From positions 84,517 through 148,516 of the forward strand of contig DHVW01000018.1 of assembly GCA_002412865.1 (NCBI GenBank): a stretch of DNA of 64,000 nt. The letters run 5' to 3'. Positions 43,346-52,798 of the stretch are shown here, piece by piece. Source of the stretch: Sulfurovum sp. UBA5198 (GTDB lineage Bacteria; Campylobacterota; Campylobacteria; Campylobacterales; Sulfurovaceae). A program made the position numbers and the translations under genes. Numbering within the stretch: position 1 is the first letter of the stretch; each line of letters begins with the position of its first letter. The notes beneath the pieces are model-generated. The model had not been told where the DNA came from, ran no database searches, and was given only the letters and a program-made list of their open reading frames with translations.

Positions 43346-46300
43346 CTACTTAATCTTACCACCATACCATCTTTTGAGTAATCTATCTAAAGGTGAGAAT
43401 GCACGATAAATAATAGGCACAACAAGAAGCGTCAGTATCATGGAACTCAATAGTCCTCCAATAATAGATATCGCCATAGGTGATTTTATCTCACTGCCCA
43501 CATCATTATTGAGTGCGAGTGGCAACATTGCAAATATCATAGCCATTGTGGTCATTAGTATCGGACGGAGTCTCTTTTCGCCAGCTTCAAGCAGTGCATC
43601 ATTCATGCTTTTTCCATTTTCAACTGCATGATTTGCAAAATCAACTAGAAGAACTGCATTTTTACCAACCATTCCCATAAGCAACATAAATCCAATCATA
43701 ACAAAAAGACTAAAGTGCTGACCACTCACAAAAAGGGCTAAAAGTACACCAGTGATGCTTAGTGGAAGGGCTACCATAATAATAAATGGCTGAACCAACG
43801 ACTCATAAAGTATGGCCAAAATGATAAACATTAATATCACAGAGAGGAGTATCGCACCACCAAATGCTGCACCAGTCTTCTTCATCTCTTCAGCAAATCC
43901 TGTAAATCTATATGTTACACCTTTTGGTAATATTTTACCTAAACTTGCCTCAGTATAGCTAACTGCACTACCAAGGTCAATGTTGTACAAATCAGCATAT
44001 ACGGTTACTTGTCTTTGTCTGTCTACACGATTTATGGTTGCCATTGTATTTTCCATTTTTATATCTATCATGCCGTCCAAAAATACCGTTTCTCCTGTAA
44101 TTGGAGATTTTATCTGAAGCATTTTTATATCATCAATTGATTTACGATACTCATCAGGCAGACGCAACACAATATTGTACTCTTTGCCATCATCTTCTAG
44201 CTGTGCTATCTCTAACTCACCAGAAAAAGATGCGGTAATGAGAGATGAAATAGCTTTTGCAGTTATCCCCATTCTAGCTGCTTGTTCACGCAAAATTGTG
44301 ATACTAACCTGTGGTTTTTCATCGTCCAGATTACTATCTATATCCACCAAACCTTGCTTTTTAGATAGATGTTCAATGAGATTATTTTTAGCAACTGTAA
44401 GACTCTCTAGAGAGTCAGATTTTAGTACGATTTGATATGGCACACTCACCCCAGCTCCTTTGATATTAGGAATTGCTGCTACGGTTATAAAAAGTCTCTT
44501 TTTAAAAGACTTCAATCTATCTCTAGTCTCTTGTACAATCTCTTCTTGATTTATACTTCTATCCGCCTTCTCTTTCAGCTTTACATATATTAGACCTTTG
44601 TGAATCTCTCTTGTGCTACTATATCCTATTCCTAGAGTAGTGTATAGTATATTTTTATCTTTTCTAACCTCTTTTTCTATCGCTTCGCACTCTTTTTTCA
44701 TCTGCTCTAATGATATTCCAGCGTTTGCTTTTACCTGTATTTCAAACTCACTTTTGTCCTCTTTTGGCATAAAATCTAAACCTATTTTCGGAAAAAGTGC
44801 CAATGAGCCAACAAATAAAAGCAATACTAAAATCATTGATTTTTTACTATTACCTAGTACCCAGTTAAGCATTGAAGTATATCTATCTTCTATATATTTG
44901 AAATATTTTTCTGTTTTTTTGTGCCATTTACTCTCTTTATTATTCAGGACTCTAGCACTAAGGCTTGGTATAAGACTAAGTGCGATTGTATATGAGATTA
45001 TAATAGCAAATCCAACTGTCATAGCAAAAGAGTTAAAAAACCTACCAACGATTCCGTCCATCATCGACACAGGTATAAATACAGCTAGGAGCATAGCCGA
45101 TATTGCAAGAATAGCAAACGCCATCTCTCGTGTCCCTTCTACTGCAGCACTGAATTTATCCATGCCCTCTTCAATTTTTTTGTTTATATTTTCAATTACA
45201 ACGATAGCGTCATCTATGATAATTCCGATTGCTAATGTCAAACCTATCATCGTCATTTTATTAAGGTCATACCCCATATACTGCATAAGAGCAAATGTTC
45301 CAACAATTGAGAATGGTATAGATAGTGCTGAGACAAGTGTAATAGTGAAATTACGCAGAAATACAAGCACAATAAAAGCAGCCAAAAATGCACCATACAG
45401 CAAATCAAACTCCACAGACTCCAAAGAGTGCTTTATGTATCCAGATGTGTCATTGACTACTTCTATGCCAAATTTATTACCGCTAAGTTTTTTAGCATCT
45501 GGTAGTCTTGCATTGATTGAATCTATTATCTCTATTGTATTTGCTCCAGAGATTTTTTGCACTTCAAGCATTACGCCCTGCACTCCATTGTACGATGAGA
45601 AGCTTTTAGGGTCACTTAGGGCATCTTGCACATCTGCCACATCACCTAGCCTTACACCATCTTTAATAATTATATTTCGTAGCTCATCTAAACTGATTGC
45701 GTCACTATTTGTTTTTAGTATCAAATCTTGAGTAGAACTTATTAGCTTACCACCTGCTGATTTTATATTCTCGTTAGCCAGTATATTATTCAAGTCCAAA
45801 ACACTCATATTTTGTTGCAATAATGAAGATGGGTTTGGTAATATTTTTATCTCTCTTGCTTGATAGCCAACTACATTCACTCCACCAACACCACTAATGT
45901 TTTGAAGCATTGGCTTGATTTTCTCATCACTAAATCGCATAAGCTCGACAGGTGTACTCTTTTTTGCTGTGACAAATATATTGATAATAGATGCACTTCC
46001 TACATCAAGTTTACTAACAAGTGATTTTTTGGCATCACGAGGTAGCACCACAGAAGAGACATTATCCCTCACATCATTTGCTGCTTCTTCTATGTTTCTA
46101 TCCATTAAGAATTTAACAACTACAAGCGATACGCCCTCACTACTAGATGAAGTGATAGAGTCCACGCCTGCTATACTAGATACTGATTCTTCTATCTTAT
46201 CTGTAACTTGAGATTCGATTGTACTAGGGTCAACTCCAGGGTAAGCTGTTTTGATTGTAACTATTGGAAAATCTATATTTGGAAAGAGTGCTATTGGCAT

Positions 46301-46387
46301 CGCCCTAAAAGCAAAAATACCAAATATCAACATTGTAAGAACATACATTAATGTCGCAATAGGTCTATTTATAGCAAACTTGTACAT
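43346..46387 (-). CDS. RND efflux pump inner-membrane transporter
   Basis: The 1013-residue protein is an AcrB/MexB-like RND (HAE1) drug-proton antiporter with 12 transmembrane helices and two large periplasmic loops. The opening FAINRPIATLMYVLTMLIFGIFAFRAMPIA is split here as FAINRPIATL and FRAMPIALFP. The proton-relay Asp pair is in IIIDDAIVVIEN (helix 4). It is the last gene of tetR-tolC-adaptor-RND, one base after the adaptor. The substrate cannot be told from sequence. Confidence 0.95.
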   Translation of the reverse strand: MYKFAINRPIATLMYVLTMLIFGIFAFRAMPIALFPNIDFPIVTIKTAYPGVDPSTIESQVTDKIEESVSSIAGVDSITSSSSEGVSLVVVKFLMDRNIEEAANDVRDNVSSVVLPRDAKKSLVSKLDVGSASIINIFVTAKKSTPVELMRFSDEKIKPMLQNISGVGGVNVVGYQAREIKILPNPSSLLQQNMSVLDLNNILANENIKSAGGKLISSTQDLILKTNSDAISLDELRNIIIKDGVRLGDVADVQDALSDPKSFSSYNGVQGVMLEVQKISGANTIEIIDSINARLPDAKKLSGNKFGIEVVNDTSGYIKHSLESVEFDLLYGAFLAAFIVLVFLRNFTITLVSALSIPFSIVGTFALMQYMGYDLNKMTMIGLTLAIGIIIDDAIVVIENINKKIEEGMDKFSAAVEGTREMAFAILAISAMLLAVFIPVSMMDGIVGRFFNSFAMTVGFAIIISYTIALSLIPSLSARVLNNKESKWHKKTEKYFKYIEDRYTSMLNWVLGNSKKSMILVLLLFVGSLALFPKIGLDFMPKEDKSEFEIQVKANAGISLEQMKKECEAIEKEVRKDKNILYTTLGIGYSSTREIHKGLIYVKLKEKADRSINQEEIVQETRDRLKSFKKRLFITVAAIPNIKGAGVSVPYQIVLKSDSLESLTVAKNNLIEHLSKKQGLVDIDSNLDDEKPQVSITILREQAARMGITAKAISSLITASFSGELEIAQLEDDGKEYNIVLRLPDEYRKSIDDIKMLQIKSPITGETVFLDGMIDIKMENTMATINRVDRQRQVTVYADLYNIDLGSAVSYTEASLGKILPKGVTYRFTGFAEEMKKTGAAFGGAILLSVILMFIILAILYESLVQPFIIMVALPLSITGVLLALFVSGQHFSLFVMIGFMLLMGMVGKNAVLLVDFANHAVENGKSMNDALLEAGEKRLRPILMTTMAMIFAMLPLALNNDVGSEIKSPMAISIIGGLLSSMILTLLVVPIIYRAFSPLDRLLKRWYGGKIK

Positions 46388-46388
46388 T

Positions 46389-47096
46389 CTATTTGCCTAC
46401 TATAATTTTACCAGTACCAAAGAGGCCTGATGGTATATTATCCACAATAGCTTCAGCTAAAATCATATTTGTCTTCTCTTCTACTGTTGGATAAATTTTA
46501 CTTATCTTGGCACTTCTTGTAGCTCCTTTGCCACCTATTTGATATACAAATACTGAACCTACCTTAGGTAAACCGTAATATTTTGAATCATATTTGATTA
46601 GTAGCTTCATAGGGCCATTTGTCTGCATAGTAAATGCTGAATTTGTTGTAGTTTGAGAAGTTACCATGTCTCCTATTTCTATATTTCTTGCAGTTATTAT
46701 GCCACTAAATGGTGCTTTTAGAATTGACTTATTTAACATTGATCTTGAGTATTGCAATTGTGTATTTGCATTCTCTTTTTTAAGTCTATAAGAGTCCAAT
46801 TGTGCTGGACTGATATATTGCTTCACCTGTGCATATCTATTATATTCTGCGGTTGCAAATTTGGCCTCTGCTTTAGCTGTTGATTCAAGTGAAGTCAAAT
46901 CTTCATTTTGCAAAACTGCCATCACTTGACCTTTTTTGACATTGTCACCAACATCAAATTTAATGCTTTTGACTATACCGCTACTACTAAAGGCTACTTT
47001 TGCACCTTTTGATGGTTTACTTATGAATGTTGCATAAACCTCTGCACAGTTAGCGACGCTAACAAAAACTAATAACACTAAAAATATTTTTCTCAT
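46389..47096 (-). CDS. RND periplasmic adaptor protein
   Basis: The 235-residue adaptor has a signal peptide (1-17). A lipoyl half-motif (VAFSSSGIVKSIKFDVGDNVKKG) precedes a short alpha-hairpin (70-120), and the second lipoyl half (LKAPFSGIITARNIEIGD) and a beta-barrel follow. It is much shorter than AcrA (about 390) and seems to lack the membrane-proximal domain, so it is a minimal adaptor. Its start overlaps the tolC stop (ATGA). Confidence 0.9.
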   Translation of the reverse strand: MRKIFLVLLVFVSVANCAEVYATFISKPSKGAKVAFSSSGIVKSIKFDVGDNVKKGQVMAVLQNEDLTSLESTAKAEAKFATAEYNRYAQVKQYISPAQLDSYRLKKENANTQLQYSRSMLNKSILKAPFSGIITARNIEIGDMVTSQTTTNSAFTMQTNGPMKLLIKYDSKYYGLPKVGSVFVYQIGGKGATRSAKISKIYPTVEEKTNMILAEAIVDNIPSGLFGTGKIIVGK

Positions 47097-48343
47097 TTGA
47101 TATACTCCCTTGGATTTTTTCCTGCAAAATAGTAAAACGAAGATTTCGCTATTTCATAATCATATTGTGCTTCTTTTACTCTAAATTGAGCCATTGCATT
47201 GCTATTTAGTGCATCCAGATATGATACATTATCCACAAGCCCAGCACCAAATTTCTCTTTTATAGAAACATATGTACTTGATGATGCCTGTGCAGCACTA
47301 TTTGCACTTTTTATCTTTGAGCGTAATGCAGAGAGCTTCTCTTTTGCTACCCTATACAGGCTAACCTGCTCTTTTTGAGACCTTAACATATCTTCATTTA
47401 GTGCAAGACCTTGGAGTTTTATTGCCTCCTCCTGTCTACTTGCTACTCCTCCATCATAAACACGCATAGTTGCTGTTAGCATCAATGTATTTTTATTAGT
47501 TTGAAACATACCATCAAACCCACCTATTGGCTTATCTTCAAAATTTGAAAAAGTATATGTATTTTGAAGTTTAATCTGTGGCATTATAGTAGCATTAAGT
47601 GCATCAATATTCTCTTTTAGTACATTTTGTTGAGCCTCTATAATTTTTGGTTTCTCATATGATTCTGGCTTTACAGTGGTTGGATTTACTATCGAACTTT
47701 GGCTTAGAGTGTCAAACTCTAGTCCACTAATAAGTTTAAGGTGTTCATACTGTTCATCAAGAGTCATCTGTGCTGTTGAGATATTGTAGCTATTATCATC
47801 ATACGAAGCTTGAAGTTTATCTTTATCATCGTTAGTAGCAAGTCCAGCTCTCACAAAAGCTGCCATTCTTCTGTTTTGATAGGATAACTCTTTTTGTTTT
47901 GTTTTCAATGATGATATATTGGCTGATATTTTTTGTGCTGTGAAATAGCTTTGAACTATATCAAGCGTCATATTTTTTGCAAAAGCATCTTTTTCCAGCG
48001 ATGAGGCTTGGTATTCATATTGCTTTGCATTGACAAGTGAACTTTTGCGACCCCAATCAAATATATCAACTGAAGCAGTTCCATACACTGTTTGTATTCT
48101 ACCAGCAGTTACTGCTGAGGTTGGATTATTGTATTGATAACTTGCACCAATATCCACTGTTGGCAAATATGCTTTTTTTTGTGCATTAATCTCTTGTTGC
48201 TTCGATTGCTTTTTGTATTCATACGATTGCAACGAGTTGTTTGAGATATAAGCATTATCTACTATACTTTTTAGACTTGTACTATTTCCATATAATATTG
48301 ATAGCATAAGCGGTGGCAATATCATTAAAATTTTTATTCGCAT
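47093..48343 (-). CDS. TolC family outer-membrane efflux protein
   Basis: The 416-residue protein has a signal peptide (1-20) and two OEP repeats of long helices. Repeat one contains SLKSIVDNAYISNNSLQSYEYKKQ and KSSLVNAKQYEYQ; repeat two contains VYDGGVASRQEEAIK and YVSIKEKFGAGLVDNVSYLDALN (each quoted in part). It would form the exit duct for the pump. The ribosome-binding site AGGGATT lies in the end of tetR. Confidence 0.93.
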   Translation of the reverse strand: MRIKILMILPPLMLSILYGNSTSLKSIVDNAYISNNSLQSYEYKKQSKQQEINAQKKAYLPTVDIGASYQYNNPTSAVTAGRIQTVYGTASVDIFDWGRKSSLVNAKQYEYQASSLEKDAFAKNMTLDIVQSYFTAQKISANISSLKTKQKELSYQNRRMAAFVRAGLATNDDKDKLQASYDDNSYNISTAQMTLDEQYEHLKLISGLEFDTLSQSSIVNPTTVKPESYEKPKIIEAQQNVLKENIDALNATIMPQIKLQNTYTFSNFEDKPIGGFDGMFQTNKNTLMLTATMRVYDGGVASRQEEAIKLQGLALNEDMLRSQKEQVSLYRVAKEKLSALRSKIKSANSAAQASSSTYVSIKEKFGAGLVDNVSYLDALNSNAMAQFRVKEAQYDYEIAKSSFYYFAGKNPREYIK

Positions 48344-48345
48344 TA

Positions 48346-48939
48346 TTAATCCCTAAACTTAATATCATTAAAAATAAAATTTATAAACTTATCTATTTCT
48401 ATTTGTGTATCTACATTTGCTACGGCTACATCAACTATTAGCCCTGTATGAAAATATCGTATAATAGGAATTAATAGTTTAGCATCTTTATCTAGCTCAT
48501 CTTGATTTATACCTTGGGTAATAATTACTTCCAGTATATCCTCAAATCCAGCTTGACAATTGTTTCTAAATGCTATCATATCACTCGTTGCTGAACAAAG
48601 AGCAATTGAGAGAAACTCTTGATATATAAAAAACTCTTTGTTGTACTTACTTGAAAAAACCAATGATATGAAATACTCCAACTTGCTTCTGCATGTTAAT
48701 GAGTTATCATTAATTGCTACAAGTAAATCACGCTGTATATTCTCAACAAAGAGTGTAATAATCTCAAAAACTATCTCATCTTTATTAGCAAAATACTCAT
48801 AAATTGTACCCTTGCCTATATTTGCTGCTCGTGCAATTTGTGCAACTGTAATATTTTTAATCCCATGATCAAGCAATAACTCTTTACATGATAATGCTAT
48901 CAGTCTTCGCTTCTTTTCTTTATCTACAATAATTGCCAA
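48346..48939 (-). CDS. TetR family repressor of the efflux operon
   Basis: The repressor has an N-terminal helix-turn-helix (ITVAQIARAANIGKGTIYEYF) and a ligand-binding C-terminal half. The start proposed is the TTG at 48939, which has AGAGGAG at ideal spacing and gives a 197-residue protein starting MAIIVDKEKK. The upstream ATG at 48969 in the same frame lies on the operator palindrome and lacks a ribosome-binding site. It leads the operon, two bases before tolC, so it probably represses itself and the pump until a substrate binds. Confidence 0.88.
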   Translation of the reverse strand: MAIIVDKEKKRRLIALSCKELLLDHGIKNITVAQIARAANIGKGTIYEYFANKDEIVFEIITLFVENIQRDLLVAINDNSLTCRSKLEYFISLVFSSKYNKEFFIYQEFLSIALCSATSDMIAFRNNCQAGFEDILEVIITQGINQDELDKDAKLLIPIIRYFHTGLIVDVAVANVDTQIEIDKFINFIFNDIKFRD

Positions 48940-48951
48940 ATTATCTCCTCT

Positions 48952-48968
48952 TGACCGACGGTCGGTCA
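48952..48968. promoter_or_regulatory. TetR operator palindrome
   Basis: TGACCGAC-G-GTCGGTCA is a perfect palindrome with one central base, immediately before the ribosome-binding site of the tetR gene. Such GACCG/CGGTC palindromes are typical binding sites for TetR-type efflux repressors. Confidence 0.85.
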
Positions 48969-49017
48969 TTTATTTTCAAGATGATTTTACACTTTGTATT
49001 ATTAAAGCAAGATTAAC

Positions 49018-50115
49018 CTACTTTAATTCAGATTTTAATTTTTGAACTCTTACATAAGCTCTATTTATTTCTTCACTGCTAACCTCTTTTTTATCCACTA
49101 AATCTTTGATTGTAGATACGAGTGTGTGTGTTGCAACTATTTTTTTCGGGTCGAGTTGATTTCCAAAAAGCAATATATCATCACCAGCTTTTATAGCAAG
49201 CTTCAGTGTGTCTCTTAGGCTATATTTTTGGCTAATTGCACCCATTTGTAAATCATCAGTAATAACAACACCTTTATATCCTAACTTCCATCTTAAAAGC
49301 TTTGTAACAGTTGCGTGAGATAAACTAGCAGGAAGGGTGTCGATTTTTGCATTATAAACATGTGCTACCATCACACTATCAGCTTTATTTGCAAGTAATT
49401 TATATGGTTCTAGCTCTATCTTGTCCCATGTATTTGTCACATCTACAAAGCCTTTATGTGAATCACCCTCGGATGAGCCATGCCCTGGAAAATGCTTGAG
49501 TGAAGTAAGTACACCAGTATCATTCATCGCTTTTATGAATAATCCTGCTTTATGTGATACCACTTTTGGGTCTTTACTATATGCTCTCTGGAGTCCATTT
49601 ATAACATGATTTTTGGGATTAATAGCTAAATCAACCACAGGAGCTAGGTCATAATTGATACCAACGCTTTTAAGTTCCTTACCCATAGCGGTGTATATTT
49701 TTAAAGTATCTGCGTCACTCATCTCACCTACTGCTTTTGCTGTTGGGAAATTACCTAAAAAACCATATGCACTTTTGAGTCTTTGAACCTTTCCGCCCTC
49801 TTGGTCAACAGAAATTAACAAATTATGCTCCTTGCTACAGGCTTGGAGTTGGTTTGTCAGAGCTGCAACTTGAACTTTACTTGAAATATTTTTAGGTTTG
49901 GTTTTGTCAACTGGATTATAGTCAAAAAGTATCACTCCAGCTAAATTATAATTTTTAATATCATTACATATTTGACTTGATTGAGATACACTAGTGCCAT
50001 GAAAACCAACCATTAGCATTGAACCAATCTTCTTTTCAATAGAGATTTCAGTAGCAGATATTATGCTTGTTGATAGTAGTCCAAAAATAAGCAATTTAAT
50101 TTTAAAAGCAGTCAT
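49018..50115 (-). CDS. nagZ: Glycoside hydrolase family 3 beta-N-acetylhexosaminidase
   Basis: The 365-residue enzyme removes terminal GlcNAc from muropeptides in cell-wall recycling. It shows ISVDQEGGKVQRL, the NagZ loop KHFPGHGSSEGDSHKG, and the nucleophile Asp in VITDDLQMGAIS. A signal peptide (1-21) suggests export, unlike the cytoplasmic NagZ of E. coli. The ATG follows AAAGGAA. It stands alone, upstream of the efflux operon on the same strand. Confidence 0.92.
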   Translation of the reverse strand: MTAFKIKLLIFGLLSTSIISATEISIEKKIGSMLMVGFHGTSVSQSSQICNDIKNYNLAGVILFDYNPVDKTKPKNISSKVQVAALTNQLQACSKEHNLLISVDQEGGKVQRLKSAYGFLGNFPTAKAVGEMSDADTLKIYTAMGKELKSVGINYDLAPVVDLAINPKNHVINGLQRAYSKDPKVVSHKAGLFIKAMNDTGVLTSLKHFPGHGSSEGDSHKGFVDVTNTWDKIELEPYKLLANKADSVMVAHVYNAKIDTLPASLSHATVTKLLRWKLGYKGVVITDDLQMGAISQKYSLRDTLKLAIKAGDDILLFGNQLDPKKIVATHTLVSTIKDLVDKKEVSSEEINRAYVRVQKLKSELK

Positions 50116-50222
50116 AAATTTCCTTTAGTATAATTAGAAAAGATTATATAGTAAGAAAAATTAAATACAACACATAGATTCTAGCTAATTATCCCTCTAG
50201 GCACAATTTTTACACGAAAGTT

Positions 50223-50231
50223 TGCTATAAT
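50223..50231 (+). promoter_or_regulatory. Extended -10 promoter of the TlpA-like gene
   Basis: TGC-TATAAT lies 29 bases before the start codon; a poor -35 is normal in this phylum. Confidence 0.6.
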
Positions 50232-50259
50232 TCGAAATATTAAAATCAAAGGTTAAATA

Positions 50260-50772
50260 ATGAAAAAAACATTTATATTTGTGGCAACGGCAATAATACT
50301 ATCAACACTAGGTTTTGCAAAACCAAATCCAATAATGAAAGTCAAAGATACAAACGGAAAAACATATACAGTACAGGGTACAAGCAATGGACTAATAATC
50401 AATGAGCTTAAAAATAAAATAGTATTTGTAGAGTTTTTTGGTCATAATTGCCCACCTTGCCTAAAAACTATTCCACACTTAAAGACGCTTCAAACAAAAT
50501 ATAAAGACAAGCTAGCAATAGTTGCCATTGAAGTGCAAGGGTTTAACAATAGTGAGCTTAAATCTTTTGCCTCGTCAAAAGGTATAAACTATATAACAAT
50601 ATCTCAAGATAACGGTGGACAATTAGTAGAATATATCGGCTCAAGAGCAAAATGGGGTGGTTCAATTCCATTTTTAACTGTACTTGACAAAAAAGGTTCA
50701 GTACAACAATTACAAGCTGGTTTAATTCCACTCGAAACACTGGATCAAATAGTGTTGAAACTATCTAAATAG
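50260..50772 (+). CDS. Exported TlpA/ResA-like thioredoxin
   Basis: The 170-residue protein has a signal peptide (1-20) and a thioredoxin fold with redox motif C64-P-P-C67 in GHNCPPCLKT and cis-Pro in SIPFLTVLD. TlpA/ResA-type proteins reduce cysteines in the periplasm, for example in cytochrome c maturation. The ATG follows AAAGGTT. It converges on dprA with only 14 bases between stops. Confidence 0.87.
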   Translation: MKKTFIFVATAIILSTLGFAKPNPIMKVKDTNGKTYTVQGTSNGLIINELKNKIVFVEFFGHNCPPCLKTIPHLKTLQTKYKDKLAIVAIEVQGFNNSELKSFASSKGINYITISQDNGGQLVEYIGSRAKWGGSIPFLTVLDKKGSVQQLQAGLIPLETLDQIVLKLSK

Positions 50773-50786
50773 ATTATCTAATATTT

Positions 50787-51566
50787 TTAAATAAACTTTA
50801 CTCTGCCGTCACGGACGGCAATCTCTCCACTTAATTCAAGTTCATAAATCCTTGCACCATAATGATTAACGGCATCATCAAGTGTAGGATTTGTTTGGAT
50901 AAAATAGAAAAAATCATCTTTTGGTTGATTTGCATTTTGTGGCTCTATACCATACGCTGATACAAACTCTTCAATATCATAAATAGGTGTTGCATTACCA
51001 TCTTTGACCATCTTATTGGTACCGCAACTCTCACCTATCCTGTGTGGTAATACAAAGATTTTCTTGCCCATTTGTAAAGCATATTCTACGCTTCTCATAC
51101 TACCACTATCTATCTCTGCCTGTGTAACAATCAATATCTCTCCAAGAGCTACAACAATCTCATTTCGAAGCACAAAACTCCAAGGAGTTGCTTTAAATCC
51201 AACTTCAAACTGACTAATTATCAGTCCATTATTTTCTATACTAGCAAGTAGATTTCTATTTATAGATGGGTATTTTATATCAACACCACACGGTAGGACT
51301 GCTATACTATTTGCAGCCCCTGCTCCATTATGAGCAATAGCGTCCACCCCCATTGCCCCACCACTTACTATACATATTCCTCGCTTTGATAGCTCATTTG
51401 ATAGCTTATGAGTCATATCTTTTGTGTAATTCGTAGGTTTTCTGCTGCCTACTATAGATATTTTTGCTCTTTTTAGAAGACTCAAATCGCCTCTACTGTA
51501 TATCTGCTTTGGAGCTTTTTTCATATATTTGAATTCATCTATATATTCTAAAGTTCGTTCATTCAC
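50787..51566 (-). CDS. dprA: DNA processing protein DprA
   Basis: The 259-residue protein loads RecA on incoming single-stranded DNA during natural transformation. The Rossmann core is visible in ISIVGSRKPTNYT, IVSGGAMGVDAIAH and VLPCGVDIKYP, with FVLRNEIV and IVTQAEIDSGSM after it. The N-terminal SAM domain is missing, as in other Campylobacterota, and a small winged-helix-like tail ends the protein. The ribosome-binding site is AAAAGGAT. Presence suggests competence. Confidence 0.93.
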   Translation of the reverse strand: MNERTLEYIDEFKYMKKAPKQIYSRGDLSLLKRAKISIVGSRKPTNYTKDMTHKLSNELSKRGICIVSGGAMGVDAIAHNGAGAANSIAVLPCGVDIKYPSINRNLLASIENNGLIISQFEVGFKATPWSFVLRNEIVVALGEILIVTQAEIDSGSMRSVEYALQMGKKIFVLPHRIGESCGTNKMVKDGNATPIYDIEEFVSAYGIEPQNANQPKDDFFYFIQTNPTLDDAVNHYGARIYELELSGEIAVRDGRVKFI

Positions 51567-51663
51567 AAATATCCTTTTTGTGATTATTGCATGATTTTAG
51601 GAGATGATTGTAAAAGATGACAAAATGTCATAAAAAAATTTGTGATTGGATTGTTCAAAGACA

Positions 51664-51688
51664 AAGTTTGGAGCTTTGCTCCAAACTT
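51664..51688 (-). terminator. Terminator of ilvC
   Basis: An 11-base perfect stem (AAGTTTGGAGC/GCTCCAAACTT) with a three-base loop begins ten bases after the ilvC stop, and TGTCTTT follows on the minus strand. Confidence 0.8.
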
Positions 51689-51698
51689 GAGAAGAAAA

Positions 51699-52724
51699 TT
51701 AGTTTGTTTCTGTGTTTACGATTTTATTTGATGCAATCCATGGCATCATAGCTCTAAGATCACGACCAGTTTGCTCAATTAATGATGCTTTGGCATTTGC
51801 TCTCTCTGCATTCATTCTAGGGTATCCAGTTTGACCTTCAGCGATGAAGTCTTTTGCAAATACACCATTTTGAATCTCTTTTAGGATATCTCTCATGGCT
51901 TGTTTTGAGCTTTCATTGATAACTCTAGGACCACTTACATAGTCACCATACTCAGCAGTATTAGAGATAGAGTATCTCATATCTGCAATTCCGCCTTGGA
52001 ACATCAAGTCAACTATAAGTTTAAGCTCGTGCAAACACTCAAAGTATGCAAGTTCAGGAGCATATCCAGCTTCTGTTAGTGTCTCAAATCCAGCTTGAAC
52101 TAGTGACATAGCACCACCACAAAGTACAGCTTGTTCTCCGAACAAATCTGTTTCTGTTTCGTCTTTGAAAGTTGTCTCGATAATAGCAGTTCTACCACCA
52201 CCAATAGCACTAGCGTATGAAAGTGCAAGTTCTCTTGTTGTACCACTTGGATTAGCACCAATTGCGATAAGGTCAGGTATTCCACCACCTCTTACAAATT
52301 CGCTTCTAACAGTATGACCAGGAGCTTTTGGAGCTATCATAGTTACATTGATATCCGCTCTTGGGTGAATTCTACCATAGTGTATATTGAACCCATGACC
52401 AAATGCGATAGTTGCACCAGTTTTTAGGTTTGGCTCAATCTCTTCTTTGTAAATCTCTGCTTGGTTTTCATCAGGCAACAAAATCATAACAACATCTGCT
52501 TTAGCAGTAGCTTCAGCTACGCTAAGAACCTCAAAGCCTTTTGCAGCTGCCTTACCCCATGAATCTCCACCAGCTCTAAGACCAACAACAACACTTACTC
52601 CACTATCTCTGAGGTTTTCAGCATGTGCATGACCTTGGCTTCCAAAGCCTATCATTGCTACTGTTTTGCTCTTGATGATACTGATATCACAATCTTTGTC
52701 GTAATATACATTTAATTTTGACAT
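51699..52724 (-). CDS. ilvC: Ketol-acid reductoisomerase
   Basis: The 341-residue class I enzyme performs the second step of valine, leucine and isoleucine synthesis. The cofactor site is MIGFGSQGHAHAENLRDSG, with GLRAGGDSW as the NADPH-specificity loop; APKAPGHTVRSEF and the metal ligands in DLFGEQAVLCGG follow. It has its own promoter and terminator and is monocistronic. Confidence 0.98.
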   Translation of the reverse strand: MSKLNVYYDKDCDISIIKSKTVAMIGFGSQGHAHAENLRDSGVSVVVGLRAGGDSWGKAAAKGFEVLSVAEATAKADVVMILLPDENQAEIYKEEIEPNLKTGATIAFGHGFNIHYGRIHPRADINVTMIAPKAPGHTVRSEFVRGGGIPDLIAIGANPSGTTRELALSYASAIGGGRTAIIETTFKDETETDLFGEQAVLCGGAMSLVQAGFETLTEAGYAPELAYFECLHELKLIVDLMFQGGIADMRYSISNTAEYGDYVSGPRVINESSKQAMRDILKEIQNGVFAKDFIAEGQTGYPRMNAERANAKASLIEQTGRDLRAMMPWIASNKIVNTETN

Positions 52725-52758
52725 GAAATTATCCTTGATTTTTATGAAATTTTGTGCG

Positions 52759-52790
52759 ATTATACCGAAATGATGCTTATAGTGACTATA
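52759..52790 (-). promoter_or_regulatory. ilvC promoter region with a palindrome
   Basis: On the minus strand a TATAAT -10 box (52764-52759) is preceded by TATAGTCACTATA (52790-52778), a palindrome with one central base covering the -35 region. It could be an operator or chance in AT-rich sequence. Confidence 0.45.
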
Positions 52791-52798
52791 TTTTAATG

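Noticed and set aside
44613..45731. Long plus-strand open frame of 372 codons
   Set aside because: It lies entirely antisense to the RND transporter, which has clear family motifs; the antisense product has no recognisable domain.
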